Source: Tetrahymena thermophila SB210 (Eukaryota > Ciliophora > Oligohymenophorea > Hymenostomatida > Tetrahymenidae). Taken from it: DNA of 64,000 nt. Each line of letters begins with the position of its first letter. The first letter of the stretch is position 1. Below are positions 22,315 through 35,187 of this stretch, piece by piece. A program made the position numbers and the translations under genes. The DNA lies in the NCBI RefSeq assembly GCF_000189635.1, contig NW_002475963.1, positions 1-64,000 of the forward strand, written 5' to 3'. The notes under the pieces were generated by a model. The model saw only the letters and a list, made by a program, of their open reading frames with translations. It was not told the origin of the DNA and did no database searches.

Positions 22315-24936
22315 TCAATTATTGCTTATCATTTACAGTTGTATGGGCATTAACTTTTTAAATGAATGACTAGACAAAGGAGAGATATTATTTAAATATT
22401 TATTATCTAACATGTTTTTTGAAGAAATTGGCCATAAGTCTTCAAACTGTTATAAATTTGATAAGCTGTTTCCAAATTTTTTGTTAGATAGGAAAAGATG
22501 GTTTTGCTTCAGAGAATCTAGATCTTCTCTTGAATTGAATTAGCTGTAATAAATTTATTTTTTATTTATTTAAAACCTCTCGAAGGATTTTTAAGGAGAA
22601 TTTATTTCATTACTTTCAGTCTAAAGAGGAGAATTTTTCGAATAACATTAGCTTTCAGCTAAGTTCCTCGGTTTTACAGGTGATTCAAATATTAATGAAT
22701 TACTTCCCCTTGCAGAATTATTTGAATATTATTTTTGGTGATCCTGTTTCTCTAAATTATTGTAATCAGGGCTTTCTTAAATAGGTATTTAAATACGGCT
22801 TTAATCCTGACTATTACTGTTATTTGTTACATTGTTTTGTATGTTTGATTAGATAGACTACTGGCTGGTATTTATTTCTGTTTTCTTTTTCGATAAATCG
22901 GTGTTTTTATTTTGCTTATCTAACTTATGTGAAAATAGATGAGCATACGCTGCACTAGCTCTATTAAAGTAATTTTCTTTTATAATTAATTTCAAACTCT
23001 CTTGATCTCCTTAATCTTATTTATCTTTTAATTAGCTAAGGAAAGGTAACTTTTTGTGAGATAAAGGATTTCCAGAGTCTATTGTTTAAGGCTGATATTT
23101 TACACGGACACTCTTCTCTTCTTATCCTTCTTTTTCTTTATCCAAGGCACCACTTTCAAACTAATTTACAGAGGGGAGATAACTAACGCTTTGATTTTTG
23201 AATTAGTAAAAAGTTTTTGCAAATTATTTGCTTTGGCTGTTCTTTTTGTTATCGCTTAGGCCTCTTTTAGGTGTCGATTTTTCAGAGAGATTAATAATGC
23301 TCATTTTAATATTTCTCTATCTAGCTTCTTACTGGGTATTTTAGTTTAGAAAGTTATCGTTGTCTCCCATTATAGCAGTAGGTTTATCATCTATAAATTT
23401 AGAGGGTTTAAAATAGTCAGATTTTGTTTTTTAAAGCAGATAGTTTTTAATAGGTTAATGTGAAAGAATTGAAGCTATAAAATTATGCTTTGAGATTACT
23501 AATAATTCTCCTCCTTAGTGAGAGTCACAAGTAACTTTTCTCATTCTCTTTGAATTTAAGAATATATCATCATATCCGAAAATGTCTAGTACATTTAATT
23601 TCCCTATCTGAAATTGAAAAAAAAAAATTTAGATTCAGTAAAAATTTATAAAATAAAAAAAATCATTAAAAGACCTTAGTAATATTAAAATTATAAAAAT
23701 ATTTAGTTGTAGTATTTTATAAAAAGTAAATAAGTTAGTGAGTTAGCACTTTAGAAAAGATTTAATAAGCATAATTGATTTATTTTTAAATCAAAAATTT
23801 GAATATACTTTAATGCAAGACTGGTTATTCATGACTCCATTTTGCAACTACTCAACATCATGCTTAAACCAAAGAGGTTTTTATTTGAAAATCTATACAT
23901 TTTTTAGTAATAAAATGAATTTTATTAACTTTATTTATACAATTATTTTACACTAAATTAGCCAGTTTTGACGATGTAAATAAATTAGCTAGGTTATCCA
24001 TAAGTGTAGACTTATTCTTAGTATTTATATTTCTGAGATATACAATCAATATATATATTTATCAAATCGTCTCTACTCCAACCTTTAAAAATTTGAATGT
24101 TTTCCAAAAAGTTAAAGTCTGCATCTAACTTCTATTCTTCTACATCTCTTAAGTATCTATTGAAAGTTACTTTATCTATCTTAATTAAAGTTCCTAAATT
24201 CAACGCTTATGCAGAGAAAAATCTTTTCATATTAAGCGTCATTTCAATATTTCCTAACGTATCTCCACTGCTTAATACTTTAATTAGAGTGTTATTTGCA
24301 GTATTCTTTTGATGTAAAACTTATCCATATATCCCTACATCACCTTACAAGACTATATAGAGAAAATTAGAATCATCACCTATTTAATAGAAATTTATTT
24401 ATTTTTACATTTCTATCAAAATAGTTTGAAAAAGGCTTAGAAGAATATGCAATATATACCTTTTCTGTAAATAAATTCTCCTTCACTAAAGTGGTAAATG
24501 GTAGATCTTTCTATTACTGCTTTAATCAATGACTATTTTTATTAAATGTGATGATCATTATGAAATTTAGCAAATTATTTTAAATTTATTTACTTTGCAA
24601 CCATCTTAAAGATAGTTTTACAAAAAATTTATTCCGCTAAACTGTTTTATAATGTATTCAATTTCTTTAATTGTCCTAAGAAGAGGATCTCTTTATAAGA
24701 TATCAAATACCATCTATATTTTAATAATAAAATTAATATTCCTCTTTCTAAACAATCTTAAAATAATATCTTAAATTATAATTTATTACATCTAAATTAG
24801 CTATGGAACTAGATTATTTGTATAAGTCCCTTGAATCGCCTCTAAAGAGCGATTAAATTTTTTGAAGTTTCAATTAATTTTTAGTGGAATTATGTGAGCC
24901 TATTTCACCTACGTCTTAAAAGGATGACAAACTCAT
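22315..24936 (-). CDS. Cyclic-nucleotide-binding-domain protein 1 (two CNBDs), 726 aa
   Basis: Six exons on the minus strand join in phase: 24936-24754, 24713-24594, 24532-24460, 24379-23952, 23892-23809, 23607-22315 (TGA at 22317-22315). The N-terminus is S/N-rich. CNBD1 follows FDILQRDPLLRTIKEIEYI, with FSEGEFIYRKGDDSNFLYIVLQGDVGIY and a diverged cassette GDTLGNIEM...KRFFSAQ. CNBD2 begins FLENIQIFKGWSRDDL, has YIVKTGQFS and the cassette DIFGYDDIFLNSKRMRKVTC, ending ELLVISKHNF. The last ~370 residues are S/N/Q-rich. No kinase catalytic domain is present. The canonical FGE...RA(A/V) residues that grip cAMP/cGMP are altered in both domains, so ligand binding is uncertain. The first intron (40 nt, GTTTAG donor) is the weakest part. 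Confidence 0.85.
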
Positions 24937-26661
24937 CTTTGAGCTTTATTACTAATTTACTGGATTACTAACTTTATATTTATATTAATTGTTATTAATT
25001 TTTTTATTATATTTAAAAGCTTATTAATTATAGTTGTATTCAAAAATAGAAATAAAAAAATACTAAATTAAAATTTTCAAAATGACTGGTTTTTTCTTAA
25101 TGAATGAATAAAAATACTGATAGTCTTGATATATGTATGGTTATTTATAAATTTATATTTTCTCACATATTATTTTTACTTTACTCTTGCAATTTTTTAA
25201 AAACAAGCCAAGCCATTCAAGCTTGAAAAAATAAATTATGTACAAACTAATTGGTTCACTTTTTCATTTTTACATTCATGAATAATTTATCATTTAACTA
25301 TAGTATTTATTTCAATTTATTCTCTCTTAATTTTCTTCTTCATTTTTATTGTTGAATATAACATTTATATTAATTGCCTAAATATTTTGAGTTGTTTAAA
25401 AGCAACATTTAAACATTCCTTAGAACTTTTGCTTTTGATTTTTTTTCCAATAGAAGGAAGTATTACTAAATTTTGATCTAGTAAATTTTTATTTTAATAA
25501 TAGCTATTAAAGAAAAAATAGCAGAAATTCCCTACATTTTAGAATATAAATTAAAATAAGAAATGACAATTTAGCACAATTTACCATTATAAAAATACCT
25601 TTAATAAAACAAATTTAATAAGATGAAATTTTTAAAAAGGTCAAAAAAATTTTAGATAAGGTTTCTTCATATACTTTTAACAGGTGAATAGCTGCAAAGA
25701 TTTTTTGAAAAATATCTCAGTGATTGCTGTAGTAACATTATAATTATTAAAAATTATGAGAAAATTGAAAATATTTTATTTTTCGTTAAAAAGTAAATAA
25801 TTATTTATTCAATAAAAAGTATTTTGCATTTTTATAAGTTAGCAGCCTTTGTAGGTTAAAAAAAAAAGACAGTTTTTTTTAAATATTTCTAAAACTAAAT
25901 AAATAAATAATAGTTTTAAAAATTCCAGTGATAAAACAATGTTTTTTTTACAAATTGTAGAAATTAATTAGTTTAATTAAATAATAGATTGTAAAAGTCG
26001 AATATTTAATCATAATTACAGAAAAATTTTTAAATAAATTTTTTAATTTTTATTATCAGGAAGGGATATAGATAGAAAAATATATGAGTGCTTGATTAAA
26101 AAGAGTAGTAGAGATGATTATTTAGTTAGTTAGTTAGTTAAATATATTTATTTGAATTTGAATAACAAAAAAATAGACGATAATTTGAAATAAAAAAATA
26201 TATTGCTAAAAATGAAATATCTGTGAATAATTTTTTAATAATTAATTTTAAAACTAATCTTGTTATTTTTTTATTATTAGTAATAAAGAATTACTTACAT
26301 TGTTTGTTTTCAACCATTAAAATAGTAGATGGAGGAGATAATGCTAAAATAGTAATTTTTATTTGTAATAGTCACATTATCTAAAATAATTTAAGGTAAG
26401 ATAGATAGTTAGATAGATAGATAGATTGATATGTTTTATTATATGGAGAAAAAGAATTTAGTAGCGATTAATTAATTAAGGATTACTTAATTATTAACTA
26501 ATAATCATGTTAAATTTTAGAAATGGGAATATAATTTTTGATTCAAAGTTTTAAATCAAAATAGATAATATAGTGTTTTTGTTATTGTTATTGATATTGT
26601 TGTTATGAGACCATTATATATTTAAGATTAGAAAAGACACAATTATTTATATTCATGCTTT
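24937..26661. other. Intergenic, 1.7 kb
   Basis: AT-rich spacer between two minus-strand genes. It includes a TTAG microsatellite (about 26119-26140) and a GATA-type run (about 26400-26430). No gene is seen. Confidence 0.5.
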
Positions 26662-29600
26662 TCAAGGAAGAATTTCATTATTTGGAGAGTAATTGTAGAA
26701 AATATTATTATTTTGCTTATCGTCTAATATATTTGAGTTTTCATTTATAGTGTCAGGTTGTAAAATTTATCCATTATTATCTAATTGCTAATTATGAATG
26801 CTTAAATTTTCTAAATCGAAAGAAAGATTTTGTAAATCTTTATCAGGCTTTATGTTAAAGCTGGCAAGACTATCGACTGACAAATTTGTCCTTTTTCTAA
26901 GTTAGGAACGTTGTATATTACCAAAGTTTTAGCTTTAATTACTTGTCTGCATCATTTGCAAGTAATTGAATTCACCGCCTTCAATTGAAATATGAGATAT
27001 CCCAGAGAATTGCTTAAAATTACTCCTTTTTTAGAAGAATTGATTTATATTTGTTTAACTTCCAATCATGTCATTAGCACCTAATCCGTCGCTGATATTA
27101 GAAATAGCTGTGCCTTATCTTACATTCGATCTTACTCCAAAAACAGCTGGGAATTCTAAACTGTTTTGATGACGGAAGAAAAATTTAGAACGATTGATCT
27201 ATGAGGGAGTTCTGCCTTCTTTATCGGATTCAATAGATATATTAGATAAACCTGTCATATTTCTTGTTTCACTTCTCTTAAAGGGAGTTTTCTCACTTTC
27301 AATACTCATGCATGAAGCTCCTGTATTTTGTCTTTGACTGTTTCTTATAAACTTATCTTCTACATTAAGAAGATTGTTATTTATATTATTAATACCAGAA
27401 GGATTTAAATATATGTCTTCTGGATGTTGGAAATCTTAGAATAGATTGTTATTTATTATTGGAGCTCTTTCTTTACTAGGATGTCTGTAAATTGGATTTT
27501 AATTTAAATTGCTTCCATTATCTTAATCATTTTAGGTATCTGCTTATGTTTGATTAGTCTTGGCTTAATTGTTTTATGATATTTGAGCTTCTGTGTCATC
27601 ATTTTAAGCTTAATAATATTCGTCAGAGGAGCCATTTCCTTCATTTTGGCATCTTGGCATGCTATCTTCTTTATCATCTTCGTTAATTGTACTTTACTGA
27701 TATATATTCTAGTTAGGTTTGTCTAAAGATTTTTCATTTCTTTTACTGTTTGATGTATCTTTTTGCTTTTGTAGCTAGTTGTTATGAGCAGGATGAAGCT
27801 ATATTTATTATAACTTACTTTGACTATCGCTATTTTATTATGTGACAATAATTGAAGGAGAGTTTGCCTTTTAATCTTTTCCTTTAGTTGGCTACTATTA
27901 TGCACTCTACTGAGCGGATGTAACTTTGTTATTATTTTCTTATTAGTCAACTTTTATAAAATCGCTTTGAGTATCATTTTGTGACTCTCCATTGTTTACT
28001 TAATCTATATCTTCCTGCTTTGCTATAATGTAATTACCATTTTTATTTGCTTAAGAGTTTTCTGAGTATTTTTCATTTCCGCTGCTAGCTTCATAATTTT
28101 GCTTTGAATTTGAACTTTTATTTGCCTTAGCTGAGCGAGACTTCTAACTACTGCTTACACTGTAATTGCTTTAGCTAGAGTAAAGGTCTTCTTCCTACTT
28201 TGTGTTATTTATAGAAGCCTAATTATACTTACCTCCTGACTAATCATACTAAACTTTTTAACCTGATAAATTTTGGTTTGGTATTGTTTGCTAAAATTAT
28301 TGTTGTTATTAAACTGTATTTTTACCCTAACTCTATTATAGCTACTGTTAATGGAATTGCATAATTGAACCTTCTTGCTAATTATATTGTAAAGAATAAC
28401 GAGTTCTAGAATTTGAATTAAGTGGTGTGTAATTATTTGATGGATTTGTCTATGAAACTCTTTTTAATCTTTGTTCTGGTGATTCTGGATCAGGAAGAAT
28501 AATTTTATCCATATGGAAAAATTGATTATTGTTTGATTCTTATGTATTTTAACTGGATGGAGTTCCCTCTTATTTGACTTCTTGAATGTCATAAATCTAG
28601 TTATTCTAATAGAATGGAATTTTTTAAACTTGCTGGTATTGTTAATTACTGCTGCTATAGTTATTATGATAGTTTTGGTTCTATTAATATTGTTAATGTT
28701 GATAATTTGAATTTGGCGCACTATATCCATAGCTTTAATTTTAAATTTGTTGCTACTAATTTGGATCGTTTATAACTTATTAAGGTGTATTATTTGATGA
28801 TCTCCTGTTAGGAATATTCAGCTGCTATTGTGGCTATTATGGTATGTTATTCTAATAATCTGTGTAATATCCTTAAGAATTTTATTAAATTAACTAAGGG
28901 TGAGAGTATTGGTTTGTTTAATTTGGGTCATAATATTCGCCAACCTAATCATAAGTATATGGCTAACTAGTTTGCTAGTAATAAGTAGGCATATGGGCTT
29001 ACTGCTGATTATAATATCCACTCTATTACTATTAATTAATCAAATTATTACTTTAAATATTTTAGGGAGAACTGTATTCATCTTTCTTATTATTCAAATC
29101 ATCCCAACTCTAACTCCTCATTCTTCCTTTAAAAATTTAATTTTATGGTCTCATATTTGTTTGCTATTGTTATTGCACAGGCTATGTTTGAATCATATAA
29201 TTTTAGTCATAATTTTGAGTGCTGCTTTGCTAATTTCCATAATAATTCTAGTTATAGTCATATTATTAATTGCTTTAGTTAGAATAAAATCCTGATGATG
29301 TTTATTGGAGAGGAATACCATCATTTAGGTTTTGCTGATGATTTGAATTTATGTAAATCTAATTTCTCTAATTTTAATAAACTACACCTTGTTGCTGTTA
29401 ATACTGACCACCGTACTAACTCATATCAGAATAGCTGATAGAGGGAACATCTTTTTCAGATTTAACAGATGAACGATGCAATTCAGATGATGCCTAACTT
29501 TATGATGAAGTAATTTTTGATTCTTTAGCAGTTCTTTAATTACTTGATGTATATGTGTTTTGGAATAAAGAAGTGGATTAGCTATTGAAATTTGTAGCTT

Positions 29601-31068
29601 AACTGCTTAATGATGTTTATGACAAATTCATATTTTCTATAATTTTTTATTTACTCCTTTTCATAGCTTTGTTTGGGTTTGATGGCTTTTCGATTGGTTG
29701 CTAATTTTAATTCTAAAATGTTAACTAAGAAGAAACTTAATTATTTGATCCAGCTCCTCCTTATGCAGATTTTTTAACTTTCTAAGGGAGAGGATGGTTA
29801 GGATAAATCAAATCCCAAATAGCAAAGAAGTCATTGAAAATATTTTCTGCATTTGGAGTTGACCAATGAATGTAGAGGAGAAGAGCTAGAATACGTTTTC
29901 TAACAAGAGTTTTCCACTATTCTGATTGCTTAGATCCTGAATTTTCATCAGTAATTAATTGCATTAAAAGGTTTTCATATGCTTTTTCTTTTCCAAATTA
30001 TTTAACTTTAGATTCAAAAGCATTCAATAGATTCATATACTTTGCTGTTTTATTCTTTTACATAGTCTTTTCTATTTCGTATCTGACTGCTCTTTTGCTG
30101 ATGCAGTTCATTTCCTTAATAATTAAGTTACTTACATGGTTTTCTAAGAAGTAATTCATAAGAGTGTCTTGAAGCTGTTTGTTGGCTGACTTCATTGTTT
30201 TATCAAGAATTTTTTCAGTCAAATAAACAAAATCCTCGTAAATAGGCTCAACAAATTACTCTAAGGCACCATAAGGTCCATTCTTATCACTACAAACACC
30301 ACCTTAATTTGTAAATACCAAAGATTGCTACTGAGGTTAGCTCGGAAGTGTACAGTTTACTTAAGAGTTCTTTTCTGATCTGCTTGAGTTTCTTCTGCTA
30401 TCTTATTAAGAAGAGTATTATTACTATTAAGATTAGCTTGTACTTAACTAAAGAGGTATTTATTGCTATTAGACTTGATTTGGCTACTATTGCTTTGTGC
30501 TAACATTAGGATGAATATAGGCAACACCTTATTACTGACTTTGGCTATTTGGAAAATTTAACTATCCTTAATTCTAGATGAGCTAAGGCTAAATTGGCTA
30601 CTATTGTGACTATTAAGATGAATGATGACTAAACTACTATTAATGAGGGTTATTACTTCCAGAACTACTGCTTGACTGTAATTAGTTTAATTAATTTGGC
30701 TGCTATATTTACTAAACTTATTAATTTTATAATTAGTGAGGGTGAACATAACTATCTCCTTGTACCTATACTTGCTACTATTATTAACTCATGTTAATCT
30801 ATTAAGAATTCTGCTTATATTATAAATTTTAAGAGTTAACTCTTTAAGAAGAGGGATTTACTGAGGAGCTCTAAGAGGAAGAGGTTGAAGATATGTTTAT
30901 TAACTAAGGTGGATTGACAGGGTATTGTACCATCTACTAAATGTGCTATTAAGGCTAGATATTTTACATCTATGCTTGGTAATGACCTTAATCTACTCCT
31001 ATAACTTATCCTTAGCTGTTTCCTTAACGTTAAATTATCATATTATTGTTGTATTACTGAGAGTGCAT
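26662..31068 (-). CDS. Large Q/N-rich protein with an unassigned folded segment, 1,468 aa
   Basis: One uninterrupted minus-strand frame of 1,468 codons, TGA at 26664-26662. Start placed at 31068 (aacataataaATG), the first ATG after an in-frame TGA at 31110. Coding-like sequence continues upstream to about 31.55 kb in other frames, so an extra 5' exon is possible. Residues 1-255 are dominated by Q, N and S. Residues ~256-430 look folded (LEQFVEPIYEDFVYL, KRILALLLYIHWSTPNAENIF, AIWDLIYPNHPLP). Residues ~430-1,050 are again Q/N/Y/S-rich, and the C-terminal ~400 are S/N-rich with acidic and basic patches, including repeated NISxE-type motifs. I do not recognise the folded part. Composition resembles prion-like, condensate-forming RNA-binding or coat proteins, but no RRM or WD repeats are visible. 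Confidence 0.85.
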
Positions 31069-33741
31069 TTATTATGTTTATTCGAAGTAAGTAAGACAAT
31101 AGAAGTATCAGTTTCCTTTCTGGAAATGACTTTGCTTTGAAATATTTATTTTATGTTCTATCTATTAAGTTTATATTCTCTACAAATCCTTTTTGCTTGC
31201 GATCTATAGCAAATGAGTCTGCTTCTTGTTAAAATATTAAATTGGAATATTATGGCGGGTTCGATATTAAAATTGCTTTTATTCTGATTATTAATTATTC
31301 TTATTACTTCCCCAACCTTTAATCAATTTTAATAATTTTTTAGTGATAATTATCAAAATTTCTTTCCTTTTTTTATTTATTTTTTCTGCTTTTTTCCCTC
31401 TACTCTTATTTATTTCTCTTAGCTATTTATTTTCTTTTCTTCTCATAGATCTTAATTAAGTCATTGTTTGCTACATTCCTAAAGACGATGATAAAAAAGC
31501 AAGTAATTATGATTAATATGATCAAGTTCATAGGAAATCTAATCCTTTTTTTGAGTTAAATTTACAAATATTAGTTAGTATGTATCATAAGAGATTTTCT
31601 AAAAATCATAAATCAATAAAAGTATATATAATATTGATGTTGAATTGGATAGAAATTATAAAAATCATATTCTTATATCTCTCCTAATGCAAATTATTTG
31701 CACAGTTTATTTTAAGATAAAGCTAATTTATATATATATATATCAATATATGATCACTATTGACTTATTAATTAATTAGTACTTATATTAATTTATTTAA
31801 TTAAGTAAGTATTATATTGACCTGACACTCTTCTTTTTGTAGTATTAAAATTTTCTATGATTTAATTACTTTTTTATATTTTTATGTTAAGCCATCTTTA
31901 AACTTTTGAGCATTTAGTTTTACTTTGAGTTGTTTTTGTGGACAAATATATATCTTTTCCATATCTACGAAATATATTTGAAGCTGATATTTAATATTTT
32001 ACTGTTAGTTTCTTGTTAAAATATTTTTATATGTATTTTTATATATGTAAGTTATCTAAATTATCTTTCATATTAAGATAGAAATTATAATTTTTTAAGA
32101 GTTGTATTTTAGACTTGAGAAATATTCACTGGAACGATTTATTTATTTTGACTATAACTCATAGAGAAATTTTCTAATTTTATATTTATTCAAAAATAAT
32201 TTACAGAGATAAATTTTTTTTCGCTTATTTTTTATTCATAGATAAAAATAAAAGTTATATCTTAGGCTTTTGTAAAAACAATATTTTCAAAAAGCATTAA
32301 TTATTCAAAAATAAATAATTTAATTACAAGTAAAAATACTTAAAATTGTTAAATACTTAATTTTTTCCTTCTTTAACAAATTTAAATATTTATTTTACTT
32401 TTTACCTCTATCAAATTAATTAATTAGCAATTATTTTGCTATATTTTATAAAATGTAAAAACACACAAAATAAAAAATGAATTTTGATTACTAATTAAAA
32501 GAACATATTATTTTTTTTAAGTAAATAAAAATATTTTTTTTAATTTACATACCTAAGTAGTTACTTATTTATAACATTTTTTACCATAACCCTTCTAAAA
32601 AGATGACTAGCATTTTTGGCAGATAGTTTATTATATTTAATTATTTTATTCTTCTTTTAACATTTTTGACAAATTGAAGAGGAACGAGAGAGAAAAAATG
32701 AACTACTGTATTACTAATTATAGAATATTAATTTTTAGCGCTTTTAATTACTGAGTTTCATGTATGAATTGCAAAATAGAATGTTACTTGAAGCTGAAAA
32801 TAATAAATAAGTGTATTTTATAATTACAAAGAATTATAATTATATTTTAAGAAAAGAGAAAAAATTTAATGTGTGTAAAGAAATAGAATATCTTATTGCT
32901 TAAGTAACATGATTTTATTTAATGGTGATTAAATATGAAATTATAATTAATATTTAATCAAATATTTTTAATTAAAAATCAAACAAATTGTAAATGCTTA
33001 ATTAAATTTTTATTTGATTATTTATTTGTAATTTTTTTTTTTAAATTAAAGAAGAAAAAAAACAAACAATCATTTTTAGTTTTTTTTGGTGGCAACTTGT
33101 TTCTTGCTCATAAGTCAATATATAGTACTTATCATATATAAAATAAATAACTTTAATTTATATCATAATCAAATAAATTAGAATTTATTTTACTATTTTT
33201 ATGGTATATTAAACACACAAAATAAAAATTGAATTGATAAATAATTAGATGGATAGACAAATTTTTTATTTAATTAAGATATTTTACTTTTATAAAATAT
33301 AAATAGCAAAGTTGCTATATTCTTGTATGTATGTAGTTACTATTTAAAATATTATTTATTACTCATAATATAATATGTAAGTTTGCCTTATTTAATTACA
33401 AAGTTTCATTAATTCCAAGAGATAATGTTACCTGAACCTCTATATTAATAAATATATGAATTTAATTATTGTAAAAAAAAAATAATAATTTTTTAGAGGA
33501 GAAAAAAGTGTAATTTATTTAAAGAAACAGAGCATCAGTAAAAATTAAAATATATTAGTATATATACTTAACTCAATTTTTATTTGATAATTTATTTGTG
33601 ATTTTTTTTAAATTAAAAGAAAAAAATTACTCAAGCATTTTTAGTTGTTTTTTTGGTGATACTACTGTTTCTTATTCATAAGCCAATATATTTCTAGTAC
33701 TCCTATATTTATTAAAAAGTTTATTATATTTTATTTTATAT
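31069..33741. other. Intergenic, 2.7 kb, with old duplication
   Basis: 31,069-31,550 may contain 5' exon or 5' UTR sequence of the preceding minus-strand gene. The remainder is AT-rich and non-coding, with the diverged ~600-bp repeat at 32690-33700. Confidence 0.45.
32690..33700. repeat. Diverged direct repeat, ~560-600 bp apart
   Basis: Segments with the same order of landmarks occur twice. Each has ATTACAAAG/TTCAT..., GAGAAAAAA...TGT, TTTTTATTTGAT(A/T)ATTTATTTGT, then CATTTTTAGTT followed by TTTTGGTG and CATAAG(T/C)CAATATAT. The second block lies about 560 bp downstream of the first. Substitutions and indels are frequent, so the duplication is old. Neither copy is coding. Confidence 0.65.
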
Positions 33742-35187
33742 TCAAATATGCATTTGAAATATTAATTACATCATTTAGTTGATATTTTTTCTTTTAATTA
33801 TTGGATCAAAAGTAGGGTCAGGTTTAAAAGTTGTTATATCTTATAATTTAATAGAGCTTTAATTATGCTTTGTTATTCTTTATTTTGGTTATTCTTCTTA
33901 TTATGGTATTTAATTGCAGTATTGTCTCTTCCAAGTTAAAATATCACCGTTATTTCTATATTAATAAATTTTATTTTTATAGTTATTGTTGCCAATTTAA
34001 TGAATAAATAATCAAAATTTTCAGTTATTATAAATTACAAAGCAGCGACTACGCCATCTGGAGCGGGCTTTTTAGTTTCATAATATACAATATTGCCAGT
34101 AGGTACAACTAATTTTCTATATTCTCTTTCTAAAGCTGTATTTTCCTTATTCGAATTATGAGTTGGAACTGCAAAATCGGCTTTATTATCTTTGAGATGA
34201 GAGTGATAAACCCAATCACCACGAACAGGGTTATCATTAAGACCCATGAGTGATGCATTCATTTATTTGCTTCTTTACTCTTCCAATGCTCTATATAATC
34301 CATGACTCACTTTACTGTAACTGCATTAATTTGATGCGTTAAGCTCTCTTATTTCCTTTTCAATTAAATCTGTATTTAGACCATTTGTTTGCAGTTATTT
34401 TAAAAATTAAATTGGATGGACTTAGCCCTAAACTAATTTGTTAACTTCTTCAATGCACTATTTTTAAATTTCATCGCTTGTATCATAATCTATCATTTAA
34501 GTTAATTAATTAACACACATATTTACATCTGTAATTATAAGAAAATATTTACTTGGGGTAGGAAGGAATTTTTCTTAAAATTTTCCAACAGAAATTGTTA
34601 CATCATGTCCTGTAATGATTGTTGGATCGCAAGTATTTGGTTTAAGGTTTTAATTAACTTCGCGGTATTACTTATCTATGCCCTTAACTACCTCACCATA
34701 GTTGCAATCTACTTTTTAGATAGCTTTATCGAAATAAGGATTTGTCTTTAAGCCAATATCTTCTTTCACTTTCTTTACAAACTTTTCTTTGTTTATTTTT
34801 CCTTTATTCAAATCTTCATATGTTTTATGGAGCTCCATTTTTACATGAGGATTCAACTAAATTTTTAAAGAATGATTATTACTCTTTATTTTAAAAATAT
34901 TTATAATACTCCTGCCCTTGGGCCATTCGACTGATATCTAGAAAAGAATCCATCTTGCTATGAAACCCTTAAAGACTTATATGAACTTCTAATGATTTAT
35001 TACAAAATAAATATATACAAATAGTTATCAATAAAATTCTAAAATACCTTGATTAAACATCATATTCCTGCTTTCTCTGGGGTGTAATTGTAAAATTATC
35101 CTATTTAAAATATTTTTGTTTATCCTTCAAACTATTTTTTAAATTATGAATTACTAATTATCTAAGGTTTTCAGAAGTCAAACTCAT
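33742..35187 (-). CDS. Orphan protein, 416 aa, four exons
   Basis: Minus-strand exons 35187-35048, 34988-34910, 34856-34039 and 33955-33742 join in phase; TGA is at 33744-33742. The N-terminus is basic and S/Q-rich. The centre is well composed (ELHKTYEDLNKGKINKEKF, then KVDCNYGEVVKGID and KYFLIITDVNMCV). The C-terminal half has NDNPVRGDWVYHSHLKDNK and YETKKPAPDGVVAALNNGD, and ends TFKPDPTFDPIIKRKN. I see no signal peptide, membrane helix or catalytic motif and cannot assign a family. Repeated aromatic/proline short motifs of this kind occur in ciliary microtubule-associated proteins, but that is only a suggestion. Codon use and length leave little doubt that it is a real gene. Confidence 0.82.

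Noticed and set aside
28900-29295. 131-codon hydrophobic plus-strand frame
   Set aside because: It is the antisense of the Q/N-rich minus-strand gene; runs of CAA/TAA/AAT on one strand read as Leu/Ile/Val on the other.
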